Of a stretch of DNA of 64,000 nucleotides, positions 46,572-57,400 are shown in pieces; the first letter of the stretch is position 1; every line of letters starts with the position of its first letter. The position numbers and the translations under genes are program-made. Origin of the DNA: Symbiodinium natans (Eukaryota; Sar; Dinophyceae; Suessiales; Symbiodiniaceae); contig CAJNDS010002171.1 of NCBI GenBank assembly GCA_905221605.1, forward strand, positions 448,501-512,500, in the 5' to 3' direction. A model generated the notes under the pieces. It did not search any database. It had not been told where the DNA came from and saw only the letters and a program-made list of their open reading frames with translations.

Positions 46572-49500
46572 TCATGCCTCGTCCTGCACAGTGCTCCCAG
46601 ACGAGCTGCTGCTGTCACTGTCGCTGCTTGATGTCAAGCTACTGACGTCTAGATCAGACAATGCAACGCCTGCACCAGCCAAAGGATTGCTTTCAGCATC
46701 ACTGCCATACTCATCAGACTCAGCTGCCTCGGCTGGCTTTCGTCGCCGGCTGTGAGTTTTGGCCTTTGCCTTGCCTTTTGCCTTGCCCTTGGCTGAGATC
46801 TTGGCCTTGGCCTTGGCACTCCCTTTGGGTTTTGCATCAGCTTTGGCTTTTGGGGCAGCAGCATGAACCTCGCTGGAAGCCGCCAACCTGCCAACATTTG
46901 GGAACTCCAGCGGCTTGCGTGCTTGCAACTCAGGATCCTTCATAAGTTCGTCCAACGGACGGTCTCCTAGACAGCGCCCCTTCACCCGGTGCTCTTCCCT
47001 AGTGTTCAAGTCAAGACCTTCGATGACCCATGTCTTCAGCCTGCGAATAACTTCATCCTTGCTTTCTTCATCTTCTGGATCAAAACTCAGAGTCTTGGAG
47101 CATGTGGTTCGGGAACCATTGGCGCGATAGATGTGATGATCTGAACGGAGACAATCCACCTGATAGGAGGGCCATGTCACAAAATCCGAGTCATGCCCAG
47201 AATCTAGGTCTAGACCGTGCTGGTTCTTCTGGCCCGAGCGCTTCGGCTTCGGCTTCGGTGGCTTCGGAGGCTTCTTGTATTTGAAACTTACCACACCCCA
47301 ACGGAAACTTTCATGCAACTTGAAGTTCTTTTGTCGACGGACGTGAGATGAAGCAAGCGCAGCTTCACGATCTGGCCGCCTTGTGCTGGAAGAAGGGGCT
47401 TCATGCTCCGGAGCTGCATTTCTTGCTGGCGCAGCATCTGTGCTGCTGCCTGGAGCATCTGCACGGAAGCTGGCGGCAGCGCTCGCTCGGCCAGGTGCTT
47501 TGCGGGGGCTCTGCAACAACAACTTCGCCCGGGGCTTCTTGGGAGCTGTGGGCATGTCCAAGGATTCGGGTGGCAGAACTGCTTTTGTCGCTCGATGCGC
47601 ACGTTTGCGAGGCTTCCTTTCCGCTTCATCCGGAAAGCCATCTTGCTCGAACATCAAGTTTTGCTGATCTGATGATTTCAACACACCTTTCAAAAGTCTG
47701 TCATAAAAAGCATCGGTTTGCACATGTGGAATTGTTTTAATGTCTTGACCAGCACAAACTTCCAGAAAGTCTTTGTCTGCTGTGAAAGCTCCTGCCATAC
47801 ACGCAAGATAGGCCTGCCCTACTGTCACACGACCCTGCCTGACAAACAAATGCTTGGCCACACGCAAATCCTGAGCCTCCAGTGGGTAGTCCTGTGGCTT
47901 GGGACTGTTGGGCGTCCATTCAAACAAGTCGAATCCGGCATTCTTGAGCAGCAAGAGCAATGCGGACTCGGATCGCTCAGGTATGGGCCAGGAATCTTCC
48001 AAGTTCACCAAGGGCACTGGATCTACCAATCGCATGGACATGTGAAGTGCCCGAAGCCCTTGAGGTGTCAGCTGCCAGAGACCACTTTCTGCCTGAGCTG
48101 TCCAGCCCATGCTCTGCAAGTGAAAGAGGCTGCGCTGTGCCTCCTCAGAGGCAGCGTCTGCGCACAGGCCGGATGCAGACCCTGGAAACCCATTCACTCG
48201 AACAAGTGCCTCGGCAGTGCACTGCAAGGCCTCCTGGGACAAATCCTCTGGCAACAGAGCTTCATGCCCTGCATTCCAGGAGCAGGTCAAACCTGATGAG
48301 GTACGCCAGACTACGACTTTCTGAAAGCCACCTCTGGAGAGCACAAGCGCGGAATCTGGTGTTGGCAACGAAGGACTTGCTGAGACAATCAGACTCTGAT
48401 TGTCTCCTTGACCCATGGATTCCAGGACTGGCAAAATAGACACTGCAATGTCGGTCCATGCCAGTTGCGGCTGCCTGTCCATGGGCGGAAGCTTCATGCG
48501 TGAAGGCCGCAGGGAGACCACACGAAAGACGGTCAGGTCATCAGGGCAGTTTACATTTTCATGATGGGCAGGCATGTGTGGTTGCGATTCAGCTGACAAC
48601 ATGTGCGCATCACCCTCAAATTCACAAAAGAATGGCACTTCGTCGTCCTCACCCTCATGGTCATGGCTCTCACCAGGAAGTATGTCTGGTGGCACATCAC
48701 GAATCCTGCGGGTCAAAGCTTGCACACGCCCTGCCTCCAGACCAGACACAGAGTAGACACGGCTGGTCTCGTGAGTCTCCAGCAGCTTCTGAAAAGCAGC
48801 ACGCTCCTCGAATGTGAATTGCTCCCTGTTCACACTTCTCTTTTTGGGCTTCTTGCTGTCTTCATCGAAGTCAGCAGCACCACTGAGATCCATGAACTGA
48901 GATGCGATATCGAGGTGATAAACAACCTTCTTACAAGTTTTGGCATGCTTTTGCGTGGACCCCCAAACACTGCAAAGCCCACGCCAGGTGGGCATCTGAA
49001 CGTCAGCTATCAAAGATGCTAGATCCGGATGGTTCGAAAGACCCAAAGTGACAACCGCTTGCAAAGGGTGGAAAACATCATGCGCAGCTTGAGCAAGAAA
49101 CTTCAAGAGTTCGGGGTCACTTTTAGACCACTCGACAAGAAGTGGCATCCGCTCAGCCATGCTGATGTACACCGGGCCAGCATTTGATGCCTTCTTCAGG
49201 ACCTTGTGTGTAAATGCATGGCGGCCCTCAATGCTTTTCTCACACAGCGGGATGAAGCGCATGCGGGCTGCGAATTTTTTGAGGGCTTCCAAGTTGCTCA
49301 AGTTCACTCCCTGCACAAATTGTCGCAGTTGGCCTGCAAGCAGAGTGCCCCTGGACAGCACTGCTTTGGTCATCGGGTGAGCGGCTGACCTCTCGGCGTC
49401 TGAATATGTGGCCCAGAGCCGCAAGCAGGCAGCAGCCTGCGTACGAGCCACATCTGCATTGGAATGGCCGATGCCACACAGCCTGTGTGGCAGATGCGAC

Positions 49501-52115
49501 CAGCATGCTGTCTGCATGATGAAAGCAAAGAGCAGGTGCTGACGGCCGGCCTCAAAATCTGCGAGAATCCATGCTCTGTCCGCTATCTCGCAATGTCTGC
49601 AGTGCATGAGTGTCACAGCGGCAGCACTGAGGGCAGAAATTTCCTGCAGGAAGGGTTCGAAGGCTCCAGAAGCGAGCTCAGGGGCCCGGAGTGATCTGAG
49701 AGGGCAACTCTGACCATGTGTCAGGAGCAAACGCTTCTGACTCTCCGCAGCATTGTGACACACGCAACTCTGAAACCAGTTCTCCGTGTGGCTCACGATC
49801 TCAGCCAATTCGGAGACCATGCGCACCCAAGCCCAGAACACATGTGACCTGATGGCCTCGGAAGCTAATTCCAAGTTGGGACCTCTAGGATGATCATCCC
49901 CAAAGGCTGCACCAGCATTTTCCTCGGCCCTCTCAGGCCGGTTGGCCTGCCCTGGAACTAGGAACCTCATTTTGCCCAGATCCCAGAAGCGTCGCAGGAC
50001 GGCCTCCAAAGGCAACAAGTCTTTGCAAACAGCGGCCAATGTTCCGAAACGCCACTTCACTACGGTGTGAGGAAAAGTTGCAAACATGCCTGCGTAGACT
50101 CGCCCCTCACCGTCCAAACAAGTTGCAACAAATCTCTGGCGTGTGTAGGAACTATGCAAGACCTCCACAACAGCAGTGAAAGGTTTCTTTGCCTTCTCCT
50201 CAAAGTTTGGCATTGCATGGAGCATGTTGCGTGTTGCATTGTGCACGATATGCAAACAGCCTGGAACAGGGAGCGCTTGCTGCATGCTGAGTCCCGGATC
50301 TTCCTCTTCTGCTCCTGGGGGGGGCTGCTGCCCGATCACCTGGGCAGCAACAGGTCCATCTGGCTGAGCATCCTCAGGAAGACCAGCATCCCCATCCGCC
50401 TCAACTGTTAAGGGTGCCTGGAAGTGTGGAAAGAAAAAGTGGAAGGGAACACGATGCGCCTGTGGTATGCCTGCCTCGGTTCCACGGTCTGAAATTACAG
50501 CTGTGACACTTCTAGCAACAGAGGCCACCAGTTCTGGGGAACCGCATTCCAAAAACAAGGAATGGTACATGGCATGCAGCTCATGCCACAGATCTGCACG
50601 CGCTGAACCCAAACCCACAGGCACCATGGGGTGCTTATAGGTTGTCTTGGACAAGAGACCTGCGAGCCGTGCCTCCGATTCTAGATCATCCTCAGCTGTG
50701 GGTATCTGCATTTCCTCGCATCTGCGAATGCGAAGAGCTGCAGCCGTGAGATCAGCCGCTGCATCGAAAGCATTGCATAAGTCACTTTCCAGAATGTGAA
50801 AATACTGTAACATGAGCCAATTGGTATGTCCTTGCGGGGAGCTGTCAGCCAGAATGTACATGGCACCCCCGGCACCCCCGGCCCCGGCCTGCAGTGTTTG
50901 CACGGGATCAAACTGTTCAGCATGTTTCTGACGCATGCGAAGCATCAGAGCCATGTCCAAGTAAAACCGCGCCTGAGCTAAAACACTCTGCGATGGCAGT
51001 GGCAGCCACTCTTCTTGCAGGCACTGCTCTAAGAAAGTGTGCTTTGTGCCTGGAAACAAGAGCTTGCAGGATCTGAGCAATGCTTCCCGCAAGCACCCAT
51101 CACTCTTCAAGTCAAACGCGAACCACAGAGCATGCAGCAAGAACACAATATTGAAGCGTTTCACACCGCCCTGTGGCAACAGCTCCATAACACTGCCCGT
51201 CGCCACACTGTCCAGCATTCTCGCTTGGGTTTCCAGCGTTTGCACTGCCATCTCCATCCTAAACCTCTCAACTTCGGGATCAAATGCCTGGCCCTGCAAA
51301 AGCATCGAAGCCCAACAACAAATCTGCCCAGCCAAATCCTGGAATGCTGCAGGCCCAAAAACCTCCTGATCTGCAGCCTGACACGGTCTGGCCGGGGCAC
51401 TCTCTGCCTGCATTGCCCCCTCACGAGCTCCTTGCAAGAGCCTGGCAATGCCGGGATCTCGCAAAGCATGTGTCCGAGAGCTCCAGCTAGACACAGCCGG
51501 CATTGAAGCATCTGTCCAAAGGCCAGATGCCGCGAGAATTGCAATGGGGCCCCACAACTGAAGAGCTGTCGTGGTGGCAGGTGGGGCTGCATATTCAGCA
51601 AGGTTGGCCGTCAAAAAAGCTGAAAGAGTCTCATCTCTGCCTGCAGCAGAAGGAGTCAGGATGCTCTTCGTTAGCAAATCATCCGCAAAAACCTGATGCA
51701 ATGCAAAAGCCTGACTCCGAGGAGTCAACAGATCCCCAACATGAATTGCTTGCACATGTTGGGCTAATGGGACAGCCTTTTTAATGTGAAGATGCAACAG
51801 AGGCTGGTAATCATAGATCTCAAGCAGGACTCGCCTTTGCAGGGAGCGCTCTTGAAGCAGGGAATCCACTTCATCAGGACGCACTTCAAGAATGGCCCAT
51901 CCCCACACTTGACCATTTAAATCCTTATCACGCAGCACAGCTTCAAGATCATAACCACATGAACTTAAAGACCGGGTGAGGAAGTCTCGCACGGCAGCAT
52001 ACTGATGCACATTGGGGGCCTGCAACCTTCGCCGGGATGCTGTTCCATGATGCTTCCTCGACTGCCGAGCATCCTTTGGATATGAACTGACAAGCCACAC
52101 GACGGGAAGCTCCAT
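46572..52115 (-). CDS. Giant DDE-transposase-like protein (1,847 residues)
   Basis: An uninterrupted frame of 5.5 kb. The middle has the layout of an RNase-H-fold DDE transposase: first Asp in MYILADSSPQGHTNWLM (about residue 424), second Asp in AVISDRGTEAG (about 543), then GCLHIVHNATRNML (about 619) and a KWRFGTL element inside a long helical insert, and a candidate Glu in KSIEGRHAFTHK (about 963). The N-terminal 400 residues are helical without a known domain; the last 350 are basic and low-complexity (KAKAKISAKGKAKGKAKAK, then a serine/aspartate end). A CxxC-type Cys cluster is not clear. The ATG at 52115 is chosen because the frame above has only TTG and an AG acceptor-like site (GTTCTGTTTGTAG) lies just upstream. 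The assignment rests on motif spacing only; a cellular protein derived from a transposase is the alternative. Confidence 0.5.
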   Translation of the reverse strand: MELPVVWLVSSYPKDARQSRKHHGTASRRRLQAPNVHQYAAVRDFLTRSLSSCGYDLEAVLRDKDLNGQVWGWAILEVRPDEVDSLLQERSLQRRVLLEIYDYQPLLHLHIKKAVPLAQHVQAIHVGDLLTPRSQAFALHQVFADDLLTKSILTPSAAGRDETLSAFLTANLAEYAAPPATTTALQLWGPIAILAASGLWTDASMPAVSSWSSRTHALRDPGIARLLQGAREGAMQAESAPARPCQAADQEVFGPAAFQDLAGQICCWASMLLQGQAFDPEVERFRMEMAVQTLETQARMLDSVATGSVMELLPQGGVKRFNIVFLLHALWFAFDLKSDGCLREALLRSCKLLFPGTKHTFLEQCLQEEWLPLPSQSVLAQARFYLDMALMLRMRQKHAEQFDPVQTLQAGAGGAGGAMYILADSSPQGHTNWLMLQYFHILESDLCNAFDAAADLTAAALRIRRCEEMQIPTAEDDLESEARLAGLLSKTTYKHPMVPVGLGSARADLWHELHAMYHSLFLECGSPELVASVARSVTAVISDRGTEAGIPQAHRVPFHFFFPHFQAPLTVEADGDAGLPEDAQPDGPVAAQVIGQQPPPGAEEEDPGLSMQQALPVPGCLHIVHNATRNMLHAMPNFEEKAKKPFTAVVEVLHSSYTRQRFVATCLDGEGRVYAGMFATFPHTVVKWRFGTLAAVCKDLLPLEAVLRRFWDLGKMRFLVPGQANRPERAEENAGAAFGDDHPRGPNLELASEAIRSHVFWAWVRMVSELAEIVSHTENWFQSCVCHNAAESQKRLLLTHGQSCPLRSLRAPELASGAFEPFLQEISALSAAAVTLMHCRHCEIADRAWILADFEAGRQHLLFAFIMQTACWSHLPHRLCGIGHSNADVARTQAAACLRLWATYSDAERSAAHPMTKAVLSRGTLLAGQLRQFVQGVNLSNLEALKKFAARMRFIPLCEKSIEGRHAFTHKVLKKASNAGPVYISMAERMPLLVEWSKSDPELLKFLAQAAHDVFHPLQAVVTLGLSNHPDLASLIADVQMPTWRGLCSVWGSTQKHAKTCKKVVYHLDIASQFMDLSGAADFDEDSKKPKKRSVNREQFTFEERAAFQKLLETHETSRVYSVSGLEAGRVQALTRRIRDVPPDILPGESHDHEGEDDEVPFFCEFEGDAHMLSAESQPHMPAHHENVNCPDDLTVFRVVSLRPSRMKLPPMDRQPQLAWTDIAVSILPVLESMGQGDNQSLIVSASPSLPTPDSALVLSRGGFQKVVVWRTSSGLTCSWNAGHEALLPEDLSQEALQCTAEALVRVNGFPGSASGLCADAASEEAQRSLFHLQSMGWTAQAESGLWQLTPQGLRALHMSMRLVDPVPLVNLEDSWPIPERSESALLLLLKNAGFDLFEWTPNSPKPQDYPLEAQDLRVAKHLFVRQGRVTVGQAYLACMAGAFTADKDFLEVCAGQDIKTIPHVQTDAFYDRLLKGVLKSSDQQNLMFEQDGFPDEAERKPRKRAHRATKAVLPPESLDMPTAPKKPRAKLLLQSPRKAPGRASAAASFRADAPGSSTDAAPARNAAPEHEAPSSSTRRPDREAALASSHVRRQKNFKLHESFRWGVVSFKYKKPPKPPKPKPKRSGQKNQHGLDLDSGHDSDFVTWPSYQVDCLRSDHHIYRANGSRTTCSKTLSFDPEDEESKDEVIRRLKTWVIEGLDLNTREEHRVKGRCLGDRPLDELMKDPELQARKPLEFPNVGRLAASSEVHAAAPKAKADAKPKGSAKAKAKISAKGKAKGKAKAKTHSRRRKPAEAAESDEYGSDAESNPLAGAGVALSDLDVSSLTSSSDSDSSSSSGSTVQDEA

Positions 52116-52966
52116 TGTGCCGGAGTCACCACGAATGACAACCGCCCCGACCCCTACAAACAGAACCAGCTGTGCGATGTTGGGCAAGGTTCTGAAGCGG
52201 ACATGCAGGCTGCGCAAGGTGGTGAGTGTCAGCGCAGCTGTTCACACAGGACCTGGGCAAAACAATGGGCGACCAAAGAATGCAACAAAGCTACTCACAT
52301 CGTGAAGAGCTAAGGGGATGATCACTGATCACAGGCAGCAGGCAATTACATGGCAATTGCAATTCAGCTTCGCTCCCTTCTGCACAGAGCAAAACACCCC
52401 ACTAAGGGCCCCAAGTTTGCAGTTCTGGGACATCGGGTTGAGGAGGGGAAGGGTTGAGGAGCACTGAGCACTGTGGGTCCGGCTCGGCACGACGAAGAGA
52501 TGCAGATGAAGAGCTCATCCTGGACCTGGAACGGGGAAGGTTGCGGACGCAGGGCAGAGCACTTGCAGGGCTGACCCTACAAGGATCATAGGGCGCAGGC
52601 CACGCGCAAAGCACCGCAAAGTTCTGGGGGAGGCAAAGTGGTTGAGTATACTGAGGCCCGGGCTAGCGATGTGAAGTTTCATGACTCCCGCCACTGCTAC
52701 CAACTGCCCCCACCACTCCTAGCTGCTGAGCCGCGGCGTAGAAACGGGTCAGGGATGCAAGGCCGCCGGGGTTCGGGAGCTTCCGGGGAGCAAAGGGTTA
52801 GGGTCAGGGGACTCGCAATAAACGCACGCTCACTTGCAGGGCACTCGCAGGGCACTCCTAATGGGGGTTGGGGTTCGGGTGCCTTGAATGGGATTCGGAA
52901 ACCCCGGCTTAGAGGGAGGTTCAGGGAAACACAAGCACCACACTTTTCCAAAAAAGAGCTCCCGCT

Positions 52967-53104
52967 TCATCGGGTCTTGGCCTTCTTTGCCACCCATGCT
53001 GCAGCTGCCTCACGGGCAGCGGCCGCTGCCGCATCATCCGACACATCTTCGAATGTGATGTTCTGCACCGCATCCATCAGCTGCCGCTTGGCCTTCCTCA
53101 ACAT
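52967..53104 (-). CDS. Possible small protein or terminal exon
   Basis: A 45-residue frame from an ATG at 53104, preceded by a pyrimidine-rich stretch (CCCTTGTTTCGTGTTTGCGCC). The protein is helical, with MLRKAKRQLMD, an acidic segment, an alanine run and a basic end (WVAKKAKTR). It has no match that I recognise and could be the last exon of an unseen gene. Confidence 0.25.
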   Translation of the reverse strand: MLRKAKRQLMDAVQNITFEDVSDDAAAAAAREAAAAWVAKKAKTR

Positions 53105-53838
53105 ATAACAAGCGGCGCAAACACGAAACAAGGGCCTAGGGTAGCCAATAGGGTGCCTAAAGTGTTCAATGACCGTCAATGACCTGGAAAAATTTTACAG
53201 TGCCGCCTGGGCGGCAGGAAGGTCTCACGCGTCATGTCCTGCTCCAACTGGACAATGACCTGCCCTCATCCTCACCCCAGCGATTGTCGATGCCAGTGCC
53301 GACGCTTTCCTCCTCGCTCAAACGCCGCCCCATACGCAGCAGCATGGCTCTGAGCATGTTGACGTCCCTTCCCAACATCCCTGCCGAAGACTGCCTGCTA
53401 GGAATTGTTGCCCTGTTATTGTTTACATTTGCACGTTAGTGCCGGGAGCAGCCAGCAGCAACAAGTGGTGCGAAACTGGAATTCGAAGGGGCGCAGATCG
53501 GGAAGGGAAGCGGGTGCTGGGAGCCACTCTATAGTCTTACTGCAAAAGTCAATAGAAAAACAAATTCATTACACTGTAATACCAAACAGCTTCCCGCGAG
53601 GCCACCTCTGCACGATGTGGGCCAGTGCCTCACGTTCGTCTGCTGTGACCTCTGCCATGTCGTGAGACTCGTGAGACCAAGGATGTCCCAAGTCCTAAAA
53701 ATGCTATGTGCTACGTACTAAGTGCCACTACGCCATGCGCTACTGCTGTAGCCTAAATGCCAAAGTGCTGCTGTGCCGCTGTGTGCTGCTACATGCCGCT
53801 GCTAGTCACTGCTTATGTTGCGTGCTGCCGTGCTGCTG

Positions 53839-53839
<1 letters not shown>

Positions 53840-53913
<74 letters not shown>
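53840..53913. repeat. (CTG)n trinucleotide repeat
   Basis: About 25 uninterrupted CTG units. Leucine, cysteine, alanine or serine runs in the frames crossing it are repeat translations. Confidence 0.95.
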
Positions 53914-53914
<1 letters not shown>

Positions 53915-54295
53915 GCTGCCTGTTGCTGTGAACCGCGGCACGGAAAACAAAATTGAAAGCATGGCCATGGCGGCCATGGGCCATGGGTCCTACGGGTTAG
54001 GGCGGCAGGGCACTCACAGGGCAGCACAGGAACCAGGGACTTGAAGGGGTTGGGGTGCCCTTAACTCCCTGAATAGGTTCGGGAGGGAAAACCTGCGGAA
54101 TGAACCCTGCAAAAGCACTCTAGAAAAATGTTGCCCGCAAAAGTCCGCCAAAACGAGCTAGAATACCCTGACAAAACGGCAAAAAAAAAGGAGCATCACA
54201 GAGCATCACAGAGCACCCCTCTCATCTACTGCCCCACCCTCTCCACGGAAGGGCCAATCTGTCAAGTTTCCTGCGAGGCTCTCAGAAGATCCCAC

Positions 54296-54359
54296 AAAAA
54301 AAATGGTCCTGGTTTCTTAAGTATCCCTTGGAGCCTGTGCTCATCCAGGCCCATTTTTT
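54296..54359. repeat. Second copy of the short foldback element
   Basis: AAAAAAAATGGTCCTGG at the left and CCAGGCCCATTTTTT at the right, with one stem mismatch relative to 42294-42357. It lies 27 bases before the assembly gap. Confidence 0.75.
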
Positions 54360-54386
54360 CCTCTTCGAAGCCAAAAACCAAGGTTT

Positions 54387-54486
54387 NNNNNNNNNNNNNN
54401 NNNNNNNNNNNNNNNNNNNNNNNNNNNNNNNNNNNNNNNNNNNNNNNNNNNNNNNNNNNNNNNNNNNNNNNNNNNNNNNNNNNNNN
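54387..54486. other. Assembly gap (100 N)
   Basis: Exactly 100 N, a conventional size for a gap of unknown length. The 3' end of the retrotransposon, including any LTR, is missing here, and any frame running across it is artificial. Confidence 0.99.
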
Positions 54487-57400
54487 CTCCAGGGGCAAAA
54501 CCGGCCGACCTTCCCAGGTGGCAGAATGCACATCCATTTCTGCTTCTGGGATCATGCTGAACCAGGCCTCAGCAAGGATCGAGTCGGGCACCCCTTTCAT
54601 AGCATCCTTGGAGATGCCTTGGTTCGCCCTAATGAGGGTAGGGTACCCTCCTAGGCCGTAGTACTCGGCGAGGGGGTGGTTGCGGTCGATTCGCAGCTGG
54701 AACCTGCTGCGATTGTCGTTCTTGACGACAGTGAGGAGCATCCCGAGGCCATAATCCTTGTTCGTCTTCTTGTTCCAGGCCTCGAGAATCCTCCTCGTAG
54801 AGCACCACAATCCATCGCCCTGCAGGCCCGGGACGATCTTGCCACGAACAATGCCGGACAAGGCAGTCTTGTGATGCTGGGGAATGTTGACATACTTGAA
54901 GTTCGGCATCTCGTCCTGAAGGATGTCAACCCACTCGGCCTCACCTTCCGGTGGGCATAAATGGATTGCGTCCCAATCGAGGCCCAGCATGTCGACGAGG
55001 CACCAAACGTCATCGGTTGTGTAGTAGCCGGACTTGATGGGCTCGTCGTAGTCAGCCTCGTGTGGGCCCTTCTTTGCCCGTTTGGGGGCACTGGACTCAG
55101 GGTCGGTCCGCTGACGACTGTAGACCTCCCCCCTGGCCAAAAGCTTCTCCTTAGTCTCCCGCGCCGTTGACGACGATGACGGAACAACGACGGCCTCCCC
55201 TGGACGGGGGGCATTTTCCTCGCTCTTCTTGATCATCTCGTCGTAGTCCTCGCGGGTAACATATTCCCCATCTCCCAGGTGAACGTGGTCCTTGAAGTCC
55301 CGGTGGACAAAGTGGTTCGGCACGGTGTCGGGGAACTGCTCCTGGGGTCCTTGGAAGTAGATGTCGTCCCACGGGTCAGCCTCGACAAGCGGCTGATGTG
55401 TGGGCGCTACTCTTCCTTTACGGAAGTGATTCAGGAGCTTCTCCTCCACCTGCACGTCCACAGCGAACTTGACGTTAGGCTTTGAGACGTGGCCGTAGTT
55501 TTGCAGGATCAGGTCGATGTCAGCTTCCTTGAAGAAGGAGCATTGGTGACGAAGGACCATAATCCTGGCGGTAAAACCCAACCACCTCAACAGCTGCAAA
55601 CGATAGGCGCTGTCCTCCTGGAAGTGAAAATGATCGAATTTGCGGATCTGGCTTGCAGGCGTATTGAAATGCTTGACGGCCAGCCCAAGTTGGGCGGCAT
55701 AGTCGAGCAAATCCGCCATGATGGTACCCCAGTCGCGCGGGAGGCAGTAGTTGGCAGCGTCGGTCGCAGACGTGAGCAGCACAGTACCCACTGACGCCCG
55801 TGACTGTAGATCCGCCAACTTGCCTATCTCCCGGAGAACCTTTGGTCCAATGAACTCCCAGCTCCCCTTTGCCATGTGCGGGTAACCACGAAGCCACTCC
55901 GTCTTGCTCTTGAAGCCTGGGTCCAAAAACAGACCTCTTTCGCCGACGAACTCGTTCCCGTTCCAGATCATCATGAGGTCAATGCTCACCTGACCACTGG
56001 CGCCAGATTCACGCTCCAGTTGGGTGACTTTTCCCACGGCGAGCTCTACGAGCCGCGTGAGATTCGCACCCCATGTAGGAATGTACTCAACGCCAAGATG
56101 ATGTGGGAAGGCATTGCCGCGGTTGGCCTTGATGTCTGCCAGCAGATCTGTCTTCCAAATTCCTTCAGTGAGGAACGTAGTTGTAGAGTCTGCGACGATG
56201 ACAAGGTAGCGCAAACGGCCTCGAGTAGACTCGGGCTGGAGCATGGCCAAACCTTGATCGGTGAGCTTTCCGATTTTGGCCACCAAACCAGCCTCCCTGA
56301 CGTCACTGAGGGCATACTCGCATGCCAGTGGCCGCGGCAAATACTTGTAGAAGTTATTCACGCTGGCTTCATCCTCCTGGAAAGGCGCCATGGTGCGGTA
56401 TTCGGAAGACAATGAAGTCTCCCATAACCGGCGATCCCACCACTGGCGCAGGACCTCCGTCGGAGCAACGATTCCAGCGTTGGTGGCTTCCATGTCCGGC
56501 GCGCAGAACTCTGCCGCGAGAATGCAGCAGGCAGCTAATGCGTTATTTTGTTCAGTTTTGCGAGTGCAAACGTGTTTGTGGTCACACGAAAATTGTTGTT
56601 GTGCACAAGCTGCATAGTTAGAACGCCTATCGCAAAAGCTTTTCCAATCAATGTGGATGCAATCAGTCATGGCATGTGAATAGTTCTCACTGTCCTTAAG
56701 GTCCTGGCCTCTAGACTCGCCATGAACATGACTGCGATCACACTTGTGCGCTGCCAGCCGCTGCAATGGAATCGACGACGCAATGGTCCAAGCTTTCCTT
56801 AGTGGTAATCCTTGGTAATTCGTAATCCCCAACATGCAACCATCGCAACGGTAGAACTCAAGTCCAAAATCATTAACCATATGCTGAACATGGTCCCACT
56901 TCCAATAGTCGCAATCCTTAGGGAGTTCGAAGGCAACCTGTGGTTTGTACTCTTTGAGCTTCCTAATGAATTTTCGGAACTGCTTGAGGAGTTTGCAAAA
57001 CAGTTCCTGATGCTGTTCCCACTTTGGGCTGTCAGGCGTCATGCGATTCCACGGACAACCACCAGTACACGGAAGCGACGCATAAACTAAAATTGGCTTA
57101 GATGCTCCCCCCTCGTCGCAGAGGGTACTAATTTTCTGAACAACTGAAGTCAATGTAGAGTCTTTCAAGACGTCGTCCTCACTGGTGACTCGCAACACAT
57201 AACATCCTTGACTTGCGCTACGATCCTGCCCTAGTTTGCTGTTGGGGGAGCAACAAAACTCGACTATGATTCGTTTGAACCCCAACGGCCTCGAGTATTC
57301 TCGGGCAGAAGCAGCGCTGGCCGCACGTGGGGGCAGCCTGAATCCGAGCGACTTCAAAGAATTGAGCTCTTGATCTTGCAGTGCGTCTTGTGATCGGGAG

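Larger units (their letters stand above)
52116..54261. other. Interval between the transposase-like gene and the retrotransposon gap
   Basis: No large gene. It contains a possible small minus-strand frame (52967-53104), the CTG repeat at 53840-53913 and G-rich low-complexity stretches. Confidence 0.5.

Noticed and set aside
53708-54044. Leucine-, cysteine-, alanine- or serine-run proteins
   Set aside because: Frames crossing the (CTG)n repeat; no sequence of protein character outside the repeat.
54262-54386. Extension of the retrotransposon polyprotein left of the gap
   Set aside because: The frame crosses 100 N of unknown true length, so continuity is not supported; the sequence left of the gap is mainly the foldback element.
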